Origin: Phlyctochytrium arcticum
Taxonomy: Eukaryota; Chytridiomycota; Chytridiomycetes; Chytridiales; Chytridiaceae
Assembly: GCA_025602905.1 (NCBI GenBank)
Contig: JAHLKI010000011.1
Span: forward strand, 836,309 to 900,308
Length of the DNA: 64,000 nt
Direction of reading: 5' to 3'
In this document: piece after piece, positions 10,664 through 22,658 of the stretch
Position numbering within the stretch: the first letter of the stretch is position 1
Layout of the letters: each line of letters begins with the position of its first letter
Program-made: the position numbers and the translations under genes
Notes under the pieces: model-generated
Databases searched by the model: none
Seen by the model: only the letters and a program-made list of their open reading frames with translations
Told to the model about the DNA's origin: nothing

Positions 10664-11866
10664 CTTGTTCAGATCCTGTCGAGGCCAGTTCGGTATAAGC
10701 AAACAATGACGGTAGGCACTAGGGTACTGGTCAATCTTACCTTGCAGTTATGCCGCTGGGTACAATGTCAAAAATCTCTTGGATTCGCCAACAGGTGGAA
10801 GAGCGGGTGGGACCGGACAAGGGCAAAGCAACAGTTGGGGAGTCCGGCGGGAACCGTAACTTGTTTCCACATGACTGTGCCACTGACATTGTCAGGAGCT
10901 CTCGACTCTCGGACTGTCGATCGAGAGTATATTCCTGACCATCATCATTATATCTTTGCACACCCGCATGCAAAGGCTCATCTTTCGTTCATGGAATGAT
11001 CTACCATGTGCGCATTCATTTGACAAAATTGGATCAGGATCGTTTCCTGATGAAGCGCCCGATGGCAGATTAGGTTATGCAAATCTATGAATCCTTGCGG
11101 AACCCTCTATCAACGTCCATCGACTTGATACAGCATTTCCTGTGCTTGGATCATAACTCGCGCGGGTATGGCAACAGTAACATCCGAGAGATCCCAGCAA
11201 CCGTTGATTCCGGTTCAAAATGAGAAGCGTTTTGTAAAAAAAACAGCACGCGCCAGGCGAATAACATGGCCCTCCAGCCATGGTTTCCATAAATTCAACC
11301 AGAACTTGGTCCCGACGTAAAGGCGGTCCCGAATAGGGTAGGCTGATAGTCCCCTAATCCATGCACGATTTCTCTCGCCTGCTCCGCCAGTACGCGCCAA
11401 CTGTTCTGCTCAAGTCACCGACCACATATCTCTGTGCCTGCCGGGAAGAGGGTTCCAGGGGGGCTCATTCATTCTCTAAAGTCAGTGAAAGAAGTGGGGT
11501 AAGGAGGAGAACATGGAACTCGTTGAAGGGAAGCACGCGTCGCTACACAGACAACAACGAAGAATGACTTTCTCGGTTCGAGCTCATGGAAGCCATGCGA
11601 CTGACAATTAGTAGGCGTTGTATGAATTCCACCTATAGCGACTCCATATCGATGTGGTGATCGGGATAGTTTGTTTGCTTCGGTCCAACGCTTTGAACGC
11701 GAACCAACTTCAACCCCGAGCTAGGGTTGGCGATTGAGTCATTCACGTGATCTCCTGTCCGCCGGTCGCTGCAGAAGCCCTGGCGCGAAAGTCGGAAGGT
11801 GGATTTCTCGGCCATTCCGTACCGGTATAGCATCTTCTTTCAGATCGCTCCGGCCAATTAGCAAAG
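10664..11866. other. 1.2-kb divergent promoter region ETFB/RPL28
   Basis: Contains the proposed 5' UTR intron of ETFB and the upstream region of the ribosomal protein gene. No convincing ORF, tRNA or repeat. This is long for the conserved part of the window. Confidence 0.5.
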
Positions 11867-12850
11867 ATGGTATGTCTCTCTGCCCCGATGGAAGATGGAA
11901 GCGAACGACGCACGACTGTTGGCGAGGTGGATTCTGCAATGGATGGATGGAAGCGACGGATGGATGGATTTTGGAGCATGTCGAGCATGTTGCGGAACTT
12001 TTTGAACCGGGCGACCATGAACGACAGCGAAATTGCTTTCCAGCCCTTCTTTGACCGATTACTTACTGGGTCCCCTCTCTTTTGCCTTATTACAGCCTTC
12101 CCGCTTGTCGAAAAACAGGAAGAAGCGTGGTCGTAAGTATTCAAGTGGTTTTCACCTAACGGTTTTATGTGCGGAACTCCCTTCTCACCGATTGTCTCTC
12201 TCCTTGATACTTTTAGACGTATCCGCCGGTCACGGTCGTGTTGGAAAGCACCGCAAGCATCCAGGAGGTTCGTGAAGAAATCGGAGTTGTCGGCTGTTCC
12301 TCCCGGATTGCACCAGACTGTTCCTTACGTATTGCGAATGATTTGGGGGTCCGGGAGGAATTTGCAGAGATTTCCTGTTTTACTTGGAGAGACCAGGGAT
12401 CTGATCAGGGATATTGTTGTTTTATCATAGGTCGTGGTCTCGCCGGTGGACAGCACCACCACCGTATCAACATGGACATGTTCCATCCTGGTTACTTCGG
12501 TAAGGTCGGTATGCGCCGATTCCACTTGACCCGTCAAGGTCAGTGGGCTCCCGTCATCAACACCGACAAGCTTTGGTCCCTCGTCTCTGAGGAGGCTCGC
12601 ACCAAGGCTGAGGCCAACCCCAAGGGTGCCGTTCCCGTCATTGACATTCTCCGTCACGTAAGTTACCCCGCAAAGAAAACCTTTGTGTGGCGTATGTGCT
12701 CACATCCCCGTTATTTTATAGGGTTACGCCAAGATCCTCGGCAAGGGACGTCTCCCCAACATCCCCTTCATCGTCAAGGCCCGTTTCGTCAGCCGCAAGG
12801 CCGAGGAGAAGATTGTTGCTGCCGGTGGAAAGGTCGAACTTGTTGCATAA
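11867..12850 (+). CDS. RPL28: Cytosolic ribosomal protein uL15 (RPL28/RPL27A)
   Basis: 60S subunit protein uL15. Five coding exons: 11867-11869 (the ATG only), 12096-12132, 12217-12267, 12432-12657 and 12722-12850. The joined product starts [33 protein letters not shown] and continues [30 protein letters not shown]. It ends [11 protein letters not shown], the expected C-terminus, at about 149 residues. Because the first coding exon is just the initiator codon followed by GTATGT, ORF finders miss the true start. Each junction keeps frame. The 226-nt first intron has no obvious box C/D or H/ACA snoRNA signature. Confidence 0.95.
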
Positions 12851-13330
12851 ATTGTCAAAAATTGAACATGTTTTTGTGCCCGTATCTGTTGCCTTCTTGT
12901 CTTTGCTATGTCCCCGATCTGTACATCATTTGTCCAGTGCAGAACCCCGTCCTCCGCATTACTATCATGCTTCGTCTTACAGGGCTCGAGTTTCTGAATA
13001 TCCCGAGGGCATCTTTCCGCCCGTCCAGTGTCTGCGTTCCAATCATCCAATGCTCCTACTTCGTGATTTTCCATTTGGTGCGGATCGGAAAGCTCATCGG
13101 AAATGTCCATCCAAACCAGAGATGTCAAAATCTCAACCCTAACCTCATTGGTAATCGCCAAACTCCGATGGCCATAACAGCTTTTCCCAGAAAAACACAT
13201 CAAAACTTGGCTCGGCCCGTGCAAACTCGAGTCCTTCTACGGCCCGCACGGATGAGAAAAATGTTGCCATTCGTGAGTCATCTCTCAACGTGATTTATTT
13301 GGGGTGGAAAAGGGAACGATTATAGATACC
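12851..13330. other. Intergenic between RPL28 and the STE20-type kinase
   Basis: Short unsupported ORFs on both strands. It should hold the RPL28 3' UTR and the kinase promoter; nothing else recognised. Confidence 0.5.
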
Positions 13331-15598
13331 ATGTTGCGGAGTAGTCAGGTAAGGGAGTTTTTCCAAAGGCCACAGACTTTTATAGATGACAAACAAAAAA
13401 TTATTTAGTCGGGGCCAGATGAGCTGTATGAAATTGGAGAGCAAATTGGGAAAGGGTCGTTTGGGGAGGTGAGTATTTTGAACGGTTGCATTGATTTTAC
13501 ATTTGTATTGAGTAGCGTTGGCAGGTGTTTAAATGTGTTCATCGCATATCCGGCGAAATTGTCGCCATCAAAGTCATTGATTTCGAAGAATCCGGGGACG
13601 ACATTGAAGAAATCCGGCACGAAATCTCCATTCTCTCTCAACTCCATTCTCCCTACGTAACCCGCTACCACACGTCCCACATCTACGGCACAAAACTATG
13701 GATCGTCATGGAGTTTTGCGAGGCGGGGGCATGTCTTGATTTGATTAAACAGCAGGAAGGCCCGTTGGGGGAGGGGTATGTGGCGTATATTGTTAGGGAG
13801 GTTCTGATGGGGTTACGGTATTTGCATGAGCGGGGGAAAATTCATAGGGATGTGAAGGCGGCTAATGTATTGTTGACCGCGGAGGGAGGGGTTAAGTTGG
13901 CGGATTTTGGGGTATCGGCACAGGTCGGCAATCTGTTGTTGGACTGAGTTGGGCGGTTCGACTCAAGTTATTTTCTTTTTAGGTCACGGCAACCATTACG
14001 AAAAAGAATACGTTTGTGGGGACACCCTACTGGATGGCCCCCGAAGTCATTCTCAGATCTGCATACAATGCCAAGGTACCAAAAAACATTCCTTACCTTC
14101 ACAACTTATACTCCCCTGACACCCTTGCGTAGGCAGATATATGGTCCCTGGGTATCACCGCGTGGGAGCTTGCAAAGTAATAAAAACACAAATATCGATT
14201 TCTACCTGACTGTGCAACTCACGGATGTTCTTGTAGAGGGCTACCACCCCATGCGAATGTTCATCCTATGCGAGTATTATTCATGATCCCGCAACGGCCG
14301 TCGCCAGCGCTCAGTTCGAAAAAGTATTCCCCCGAATTTTGCGATTTTATGAACCAGTGTTTGGCCAAACGGCCCAGTCAGGTAAACCATTCCATATCCC
14401 ATCCTCACATCAAAAACTGACTTACATATATACTGGCTAGCGCCCCTCAGCCGCACAACTTCTCGACCACCCCTTCTTACGTCTCGCAGTCCCACTCCCC
14501 GCGTTCCGGACGTTTATCCAGACTCATACTGCGCAACGGGCTGAGATGCTGGCGGAGGAAGCAGAGAGACAGATGGCGGCGCGGCAGGTGGCGGGCGAAC
14601 AAGAAGAGAAAGAGGGCCCGCCGTGTATTGAATGGGATTTTGGGAGCGTTAAGAGTGTGAGTTGGGTAGCGGTTGTTGTATTCGTTTGGAGATACATGAG
14701 CTAATGGAAATTTGTCGTGTGAAAGCAGACATCTGGTGGCCGTAAAGGGACTTCTTATAGTGTACGTATCATTTCCTGCCGATTTGCGCAGTAATAGTCG
14801 CAACCAACCATACGTGTGTGCTAAGAACTCACCAAATGTCTTCCACGCAGACCGTCAACACCTCTGCACCAAGTCGCCGCCCATCCCTCCGTCTCGGACG
14901 AGGTATCGCCTTCGAAGACGAGTTCCCAGCAACCGATGCTGATCCCACGCGGGTCCCGCCTCCCGCACTAGCCACCACCCCATCCACCTCGTCCAACTCT
15001 ACCACGACCGGATCAACACCGTCGTCGTCGGCATCGACTACCGCTGCAGGTATAGAAATTATACAGTCGGGAGGCGGACGAAGGTCGTATTCGGGTGTTT
15101 TGCAGAGTATTTTGGATGCGGTGGATAAAGTAAGTTGCTAATTTTTACATCCATTTTTTATGCAGTTCTGATTTATTTTTTGTAATAGGTATTCCCGAAT
15201 GCCCCACCATCGACCCAGTACCGCCTGACAACCATCCGGGATACGTTGACGCAAATGATAAAGACAGATCCGATGGTTGCTGACGCGGTCGGGAAGGAAA
15301 TATCTCGGTGAGACTTGGGGGATAAGAACTATGGCTTTGAACCTGATCTTAACTGGGATTTATCAGACGTATGCCGAGTGACCCTGCCCCACAGGTTTCA
15401 CAGTTACAACTACTTTCACTAGCCGCCCCCACCCCGAACACAACCGCTTCCTCACGCGCACCAAAGGAGAGTGCGATAGATGACTCAAAAGGATACCCTC
15501 AGTCAGATTACAAGTCAATAACCAGCATTCCTCCCCCGTCCTTAATTGCTCAAAGATTACTGGAACGCTGGCGTTCCCGTAAAGCTCCCCCCCACTAA
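13331..15598 (+). CDS. STE20/germinal-centre kinase (GCK-III type, Sps1/Kic1/MST-like)
   Basis: Serine/threonine kinase of the germinal-centre group, which acts in polarity, cytokinesis and stress signalling in fungi. The start ATG at 13331 gives [29 protein letters not shown]. Eleven or so small exons are needed. The joined kinase domain shows the P-loop [12 protein letters not shown] lysine, [14 protein letters not shown] and [11 protein letters not shown], then [26 protein letters not shown] and ...[14 protein letters not shown] Ser/Thr-rich linker and a C-terminal segment ([20 protein letters not shown]) follow, ending [14 protein letters not shown] at 15598. The catalytic residues are present. 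Assignment to GCK-III rather than another STE20 subgroup rests on the catalytic-domain sequence and order only. Confidence 0.9.
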
Positions 15599-15771
15599 TT
15601 TAAAACTGGCACGTTTTCTTTGTTCGATAGTAGTGGTTAAACCACGCATTTTATTAAATATATACAGATACCCCCCTGGAAAATGCGCAAAAACTCATAA
15701 GCCCCTCAATATTTGAAGAATTGCCGACGAGGATATTTACTGAAAAGTCCATGAGTTGGGGGTGCACGGAA

Positions 15772-16667
15772 TCAGATCATCTCTTCTTGTGGGCCCAAGT
15801 AATCTTCCTTTATCGTCCCTACACAGAACTTTGGAAATGTGACAGATTAGGATGGCGTCGGAAGGACACGAATAAGATAAGCTTACAATTTCCCGAGCGT
15901 CTGTTCGCATACCAATAATACGCGCCCGCACTGCTTGTCCCTTTTCGATTCGTAATGTAATGTCCACCTCCTATGAAGCAATAGCAAAAGGTCAAATGCC
16001 TATTCGATTAATGGAATTTGGTAACTCTGGATGGTACCTCGCCGTCTGATATATATGCTGGTGGATTTGCACTGGGATCGAAGCGGTAATATGATGGGAT
16101 AAGCTGTTGTGACATATGATCAGAACATAAACAGCGGTGTCAGCGAATCAAGAAGCGTACAGTTGAGGCGACAAACATTTGCAGAGGCCCTATCTCTGCC
16201 CAAAATCCAAGCTGTAGAAAAGGGTATCAAAACCTTCATATACGGGGATCAAACAAAACAAAGTTTTCGTACCTGATTTACCGTTGTGACCACCCCATCC
16301 ACCACCATATTTTTGAAGACCTTCAGAACGAGTGCCTTGTATAGCACCGTGAATTCGGCCAACCCTGTCATGGGTTGCAATACACCCTTCCCCACATCCA
16401 AAATCTCCAGCACGCAGATAATGTGGCCATATCGCCCGTCAATATGTCCTTCTATTTCCTCGTACAATTTCCGCTCAACGTGTTCCCGCAGTCGAGGACC
16501 AAAGTATACTGGTGGTAGTCGGATCGTATGATGGAGGTTTTTCTGCAGGTTCGGTTCAAAATTGGTGATCGAGGTGGATTGAAAGGTTTGGGCGTTTTAG
16601 TTTTGGCATATTTCTAATGCGGCAACACATTATCGACAAAAGAGTCGATACGTACGAGGAAAAACAT
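15772..16667 (-). CDS. RPB7: RNA polymerase II subunit RPB7
   Basis: Rpb7 pairs with Rpb4 to form the stalk of RNA polymerase II. Six minus-strand exons can be chained. The first is only ATGTTTTTCCTC (16656-16667). Then come KNLHHTIRLPPVYFGPRL; YEEIEGHIDGRYGHIICVLE through VVDGVVTTVNQ; GFWAEIGPLQMFV; a short exon with PSYYRFDPSANPPAYISDGE; EVDITLRIEKGQAVRARIIG; and a last exon FCVGTIKEDYLGPQEEMI (stop 15772-15774). Length is about 172 residues, as in other fungi. The last acceptor (about 15836) was chosen because it keeps the IGTIKEDYLG-like motif in frame. Convergent with the kinase gene, 173 nt apart. Confidence 0.93.
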
Positions 16668-17795
16668 GCTGCATTCAGCGGTTTAATCAACTGGGTAGGC
16701 AAGCTCTTATGAGCAGGTCGTCCTGAACAGGTAACGGATATGCAAGCCGTTCAACTTCCCGGTCAACAACCCCCGCCTTGGTGAACCTGAATCTTGTTCT
16801 GGATGAGGTTGCCTTTCCTATTGAAGTGAGCAAGAGTGAATGCACGCTCTTTGGGTTTGGATCTTGTTTCATGCCCCGAGAACGAAATTCTCCGACCGAA
16901 AGTTACAATCTGGCTGTCCAAAGTCCAATGGCCCGACTTGGCCCTCCACCCTCCACTTCCCCTGGATTGCTTGTGCCATACCTTGTCACCTCCCAAATAT
17001 AAGCGATAAACTCTTGCACTAGATCTCTTGTCGAACGAGAAATCTGCGAACAGCTTATTGGATTTGAATCATCGGAATTTCCCGGAATTGCTTGAAACAA
17101 CTAAGCCCGGGCAGCTCCGGTGTGACTGAGACAATCTTCCCACGTTGAAACGGGGGGACTCAATCGCCACTGACAGATGAGCGGACGAAAAAAGAAACGG
17201 AAAGGCAGTGACAGCACCCGCAGACTTTCCCCCCACAGTTATTCCGATTATTTATCCTCAATTTTGGAGGGACAGAAGCGATGTCCCAGGTCACGGAAGC
17301 TACAGTACATCTGCGCACTTCAACTTCTTGGAGGAAAGTCATTGTACTTGCCTGAACCCGTTCAAGTCAAGCTATATCCTTGTCTCTCAGAACCATCACA
17401 TGTCTTTGGAACCCTTCAGTAACTTGAGGAAGTCGGACAAGCCCTTTTCCACGTTGGCGTGCACCTTGGTCTTGGCTGTCTCCAGCCATGCCACTGCAAA
17501 ATGGTTCAGACCTTTGCATGTATTGCAACATTTTTACACTCAAAAAGCAAATTACTAACGTTGTGGAGAAACTCTATACAAAAACATTGGGGAATGAGAG
17601 GGGGGAGTTATCCCTGTTTTAGCTCTAACTTCTCGCGCTTTTTCATCGGAGTGTACTTGCTTGCGGAATCCTGTGATATGGGGGCGGCTTTGGGAAGGTT
17701 CGGCAGACGTTCACTTTCCATCAACCATCGCTTTCGATTACAATCAAAAGCTTTTTTTGATCAACAGCCCGTGTCGTACCACCACGTTTCAATAA
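16668..17795. other. Non-genic stretch upstream of RPB7
   Basis: No supported gene. On the minus strand two unlinked, protein-like segments can be read: about 17610-17720 (MESERLPNLPKAAPISQDSA...) and about 17400-17512 (LNHFAVAWLETAKTKVHANV...). They could be exons of an unrecognised small gene, but I could not join them with convincing splice sites, so no CDS is called. Confidence 0.4.
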
Positions 17796-18452
17796 CAAGC
17801 CTAGCAGGGACAGGATTCGATAGACTTGAGTACAGTAGAACCTCTAGTAACTTATACACCAATATCTTATAAACCTCCGGTAGTTTATTAAATTCTCGTC
17901 TCCCGTGCTGGTTCCTAATGCATAACTAATAACTTATATGATTTGAAAAAAATCAATTAGTATATAAGTTATCGGAGGTTTGGAACATAAGAAATTTTTG
18001 TGGGCTGGAAGCAGCTGAGTGCTGTCCTGTGGCCTCTCAGGAGTCTTTGCTATGAAAAAAGTTGAAAAAAGGGTTAATGTCAGAAACGTGTCAGAGTAAT
18101 AGCCCAAATACAAGGACATCAAATAAGCTTAGAACCACCAATGTCCGCATGAGGTTTTTTTTGGGGGGTCTCCCGAAACTTATAACCTCTGATAACTGAT
18201 AAATTTCCCAGGAACCGTCGATATAAGTTATTAGAGGTTCAACTGTAGGTAACTTTTTTCGGTGTAAAGTACAGTAAGGTCCAATACAATTCTCTGTGAA
18301 GGTCGGGGTCTCAGTTACGAGGGAAGGGGAAAGTCTATGCTGCTATATACTATGTACAAAATGATGGAAGAAAGGACGAGGGCCGAAGGTTGAGCTGCAG
18401 GTGCGCGACGCGTTAGAAACTGACAAGGTGATGCGCAGTCGCTTGTCACAGT
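17796..18452. repeat. Dispersed repeat copy A, split by a MITE
   Basis: Bases 17796-17832 and 18246-18452 together match, with scattered differences, a repeat at about 61198-61440. Shared landmarks are AGCAGGGACAGG at the left, GTACAGTA-GGTC-AA-ACAATTC in the middle and GACAAGG-ATGCGCAGTCG near the right end. Similarity stops just after CTTGTCACA. Class unknown; the boundaries would suit a solo LTR or a non-autonomous element. Confidence 0.7.
17833..18245. mobile_element. pogo/Tigger-like MITE with TA target duplication
   Basis: 413-bp non-coding element. The left terminus reads CAGTAGAACCTCTAGTAACT and the inverted right terminus CAGTTGAACCTCTAATAACT; the 24-bp terminal inverted repeats differ at two positions. 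TA flanks both ends (17831-17832 and 18246-18247), as expected for the Tc1/mariner superfamily, and CAGTNGAACCTCTA is the pogo/Tigger-style start. Further sub-terminal copies of TTATA-type inverted motifs are present. There is no transposase ORF, so it must have been mobilised in trans. The related repeat at 61.2 kb lacks it, giving an empty-site comparison. Confidence 0.88.
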
Positions 18453-18738
18453 TTCCAAGAAAAACGAAAAGGCACAAGGCCGTCAAAAGTCGTACCTCCA
18501 ACGACAAGTACGAGGAAAAGTCAAAGGGGGAGCCCTGTATATCGAGTACCCAAACCATTCGTCCATTGGCCCGCTGCGGCTGCAGAGCCTCTTTGGAATT
18601 CGACGACCAAAATTCCAGCCTGGCTGGCCCAATTAAGTGTGGAAGCAGTAACGGAAAGATCCGAATAAGCCCTGCCTTTGGTAGGGGGCCTGAAACATGA
18701 TGTGCGTACTCAAATTGCACTTTCAGGTAGGTCGGGAG

Positions 18739-20106
18739 CTAGATGCTTAAAAGCATCGACCAGCAATCGACTACATAAGAATTTGGTTTGGCTTTCCGGG
18801 GGCTTGGGAAGCAAAGAGCACTGTCCGCAACGAGCGTGAGCATGGCTCCAAGCACTATTCCACTTGGCAAATGCTCCAATTTCCTTTCAAGCAAACATTG
18901 GAGCCAACCAGGCGTAGCCACAATCTTGCCCTTTCTTTCAAGGGCCAACAGCCCGGAGCGAAGCTCCTCCAGATTCGGAAGTTTTTTTTTAGTATGTGTA
19001 GCAGCAACGACTGCTGCACAACCGGCTTCGGTAGGGGTGCTTGAATTTCCGCGTAGGTTGTCTGCCCATACATAAGTTTCAAATTCGCGATATCGGCGTA
19101 CAGTACACTACGCTCCGGCGACCCATTTGGGATTCATCTTCATCGTCAGACTCCAGCTTTGACTTCATAATGGCCACGTAATCCGGTAGATGGTTTACAA
19201 AACCGATGGGGAGACTGTTATGGTAACTCGAAACGTTTCGTACGTTTCGTCTGCCTGGGCGATTTCATTGAGTTGCAAGCTCGTGGAATAGTGAAGCGAC
19301 ACTGTGGCTGCAGCTTTGTCTTTCATCTGTTCCAGAAGGTGCGTGGCCCGAAGGGAGGCGGTATCCAGTACCGTGGCATTGTCCAACTCCACCTTGCGAT
19401 GTTGGTCTGCAAAATGTCGTGACCTCAGTTCGTCCATATACTTGCGAACGACGTTTCGTTCCCCCCAAATTTGTCGCAATTCACTGATGGTAATCTTGGC
19501 ATTTCCCAATGGGCTGAGAGAGGACTCTAGTCGCCTGCTGAAATCGTCTGAGTCGATATGGACAATAAATGATTGGACATGGCTAGATAAGACAAACGAA
19601 ATGAGTATGAATTGATTAGGCAACGTACACTTAAACTTGACATACTGCTCATCCTCGTCGCCTTCATCCAGCTCCTCTTTCCAATCCGGAATAAAATCTT
19701 CCAAACGCAAGCCCGAAGGGAGAACAGTCTTCTGATCGATACTGACGTCGCTCAAAGCGGGGGTATCTTTGCGTGACTTTTTGGCGATCGCCAACTCCTT
19801 GCTCGCGACCTTCCGTTTCTGTCCTGGGGCTGGTCCTGGGGTATCCTGATATGGTGGAGGGGTGTCGCCTAAACGCTCAAACTCAACGCAGCCAGGTTTG
19901 GCACACCCAGCTCTCCACTTGCGCTTCAATCTCGATCCAAAGAAACTCTCGATGACAAACATAAACGTTTTGTTGGGAAACAGACAACATGTTATATTCG
20001 ATTTCTCCTTTTCAATGTATTTTCGGAGTTCAGATGCGTAATCCCTTAGTTTTATATTGCCCGGAATCCCGCTCGATTGGTGTCCATGTACCCCGGGTGG
20101 GTTCAC
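18739..20106 (-). CDS. Orphan protein gene, multi-exon, possibly broken
   Basis: I do not recognise this protein. The main frame (19195-20106; the track-style start is GTG, so a 5' exon is likely) has a basic Lys-rich segment, a charged linker (KEELDEGDEDEQYVKF), then probably an intron near 19570-19630, and SDDFSRRLESSLSPLG to the end. A second open stretch (about 18739-19065) continues on the same strand with KKLPNLEELRSGLLALERKG. A middle piece reading NHLPDYVAIMKSKLESDDED is in a different frame. So either small introns were missed or the gene carries a frameshift. It is divergently placed to the gene at 20432. No domain assigned. Confidence 0.4.
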
Positions 20107-20431
20107 CCTGGATCACATAGAGCATTCTGTAAAGGAGTCGTGTCAGATTGCTTGAGAAGGAAATGATGGCGAGTAACTCACTCTTATCTCTCATGGTAAC
20201 AGTGGTCGGGAGTAGCTTCTGATGGGTTTGGATATACCGGTGCTTTCAATTGGTTCAAGTCGATCGGAGCAAAGCTCGAGCGAGCGACGCGTGTTGGAAG
20301 AGATGTCCAGATGTCCAGATCAGCGCAGGGTGGTGAGAACCTCTAATTGGCGCTCGGGAGGTGCTGCATGAGGGCACAGTCATACAAATCTGACGGCCGC
20401 GTTTTCCTCATGTCGCTTGAACAGTGCAAAA

Positions 20432-22658
20432 ATGCTGAAGATTGCCCTCACAGAACTCTCAAAGAGAATCGAAACTGTTGATCAGGCAACGGCCGAACAT
20501 GCTGCGAGCATTCCAGAGGGCATGGGAATGCCCATATACACCTGGAGGGCCCATTTTGCCTCCTGTCAGAGTCGCTCATTTGTCCTTTCTGGATTAAATT
20601 ACCCTCTGCACGTGATGACCGAGAAAACCCCCCCCCCCAGTAGCGGGACGGTGGTCCCAATTATCAAAATGGACGATTTCAACAGGGTTGCGGTTCATGG
20701 AACTCCTGGTTCCGCCAACTCTGGAAAGTTTAGCACAGTGCAAACGCAAGCTAATTTGGCCGTGAAGATCTTTCCAAAAGGGCTTTCCTCACACGATGAA
20801 GACAGTGGATACGTACAGCGAGCTCTTCCTATACCACTTCCAGAAAAGCCATACATCGATTTCAGTTCCTGGGAGTCTGATGCTAAGAAGAAACTCTTCG
20901 TCAAGACCCCATTATTGGCGAAAGACATAATCGATTTGATAGGCAAGGAAAGCTACGGTGAAAAGCTTCTCAAAAAGAATGGGCCCGACGATTTCCGTAC
21001 GCCTTACCATTTCGACATGTCTACCAGTGCTGCAGAGTTAAAAAATTTCCATATTTTCGATGCTATTGCCAATAGGATGAAGACTCCTGAAGACGTACGG
21101 ACTTTGATGCTTTCTGTCATCAAGTTCATCATGCCCTACAAAGACGGATTGGTTTGGATTGTAGGGGACTTTTATGTTTGGCGGAACGTCATGAAGTGGC
21201 TTTGGTGTTTGACTCGTACACCACTTTCGAAAGATCATGCCTACCTACGAGTTGTCCTCTGTCCATGGCCTGATGCTATGCACATTGCATTAAATGCGCA
21301 GCAAGGTAAATTTTCTATCACGAATGTCTCAAGACAACATACTTACTGAATGCATTGCAGCCCTTCTACAATGGAACTTCAATGTCTTTATGCCCATTTG
21401 GAGTTCGGCATTTCCGGATTTCGCGGTCCAGCTGGTTAAATTGCGCCCCGTGCGACGCATGATGCTGCTGACGATGATGTTTTTAGCTTGGAAGAGATGT
21501 CGGGTGACGGTTATGAATTGGGCTAGGGAACAGAGGGATCTACCGGAGTTTCAGCGCGTTCTGATAGAGTCCCTTATCCGTCTTTTCGATGAAGAATTGC
21601 CGCTTGTGCTGGATGCGGCAACTGCCATGGCAAGTGGCAACATCACTCTGTATAAAGAGGTTCTTCATAGACTTCTACCTCTCTTCATACGCTACCGCAA
21701 GAAGAACTACGTTATTATCGTTCTTCACATACTATCCACCATTCAAGAATTCGAGGCCAGTGGCGACGCTGAGATTATCGCAGCCCTCCACAGCAATCTT
21801 CCACTGGCGAGCTCGGAAGATCTGGAAGTTTTTCACTCTCTCCTACGTGCATGTATACGGCCATTTGATTCGCACGGACGTGCAGTATTGACAACACTTT
21901 TCCTTTCTTCAAACAAAAACCTAAGCGCTAGGTCATTTCTGGCGCAGGTTGCCAAACAAAAAGCTGCTGACAGAAAAAAGCGGAAGCCGTGGACAAGATA
22001 CGCGAGCAAGTTTAGCATTTCTCCACGCCAGCCTGTCAAAAACAAGAAGAACGAATATTTTGATGGCCGCCTGGAAGTTCTGGTATCCACTCTTACCAAG
22101 ATGTTCCGCAAGCTGACAGCCAATTCTGACAACATCGAAATTGAGGGAGAGATGATGTTCTCCCACTCTGCCACCACCACCAAGGTTCGCGGCTATGTGG
22201 TGCGCTACAAAGTGCCACCAACCCAGGCGTCAACAACCGAGCCCGCGAGAAAGAGACGGAAGAAGATTACTAAAATCTCGCAGTTTACGAGCACCCCCCC
22301 TGAAATCATTGTGACCGTGTCCGAACGACTGCTTCCACTTGCTTTGTGGGGCGATAAGAAGGTCGCTCTCAATATTCACACGGACATAAGCGCTTATGCA
22401 GGAGTCGAAAGGATCACTGATGGAGTCAACAGCGCACAGCAGAAAAAAAAATTCTACACAAAAGCATCAACATTTTCACCAAATCCTTCTAGTCCTTGCC
22501 ATTGTTCCCCGTTGGATCAAAATATGTGCATCCATTTGAAACAATTCATTGCCGAGAGTGAATTTGTGTGGTGGATGTACAACTTGTCAGTACCACTAAC
22601 CGAAGACGACTTTGTCAGAGAGGACGGAGAAGATGTGGAAATCACGGAGGAGTTATAG
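20432..22658 (+). CDS. Large orphan protein, possibly DUF6589-like
   Basis: About 725 residues from two exons (20432-21305 and 21361-22658), joined in frame across a clean GT-AG intron (…LNAQQ | ALLQWNFN…). The C-terminal half has an order of motifs that reminds me of the DUF6589 domain found in expanded, transposon-like families: a hydrophobic strand with GDFYVWR, a WPDAMHIALNAQ segment, helices around FMPIWSSAFP, then LLPLFIRYRKKNYVIIVLHI. This is recognition by eye and weak. Predicted features include basic KKRKPWTRY and a Cys/His cluster near the end (PCHCSPLDQNMCIH). The first in-frame ATG is 20432; the upstream codon at 20417 is TTG. Flanked by non-genic and repeat DNA, consistent with an accessory gene. 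Confidence 0.6.

Noticed and set aside
17160..17872. Overlapping plus-strand frames near 17.2-17.9 kb
   Set aside because: No motifs or splice logic; adjacent to repeats. The minus-strand pieces there look slightly more protein-like but could not be joined.
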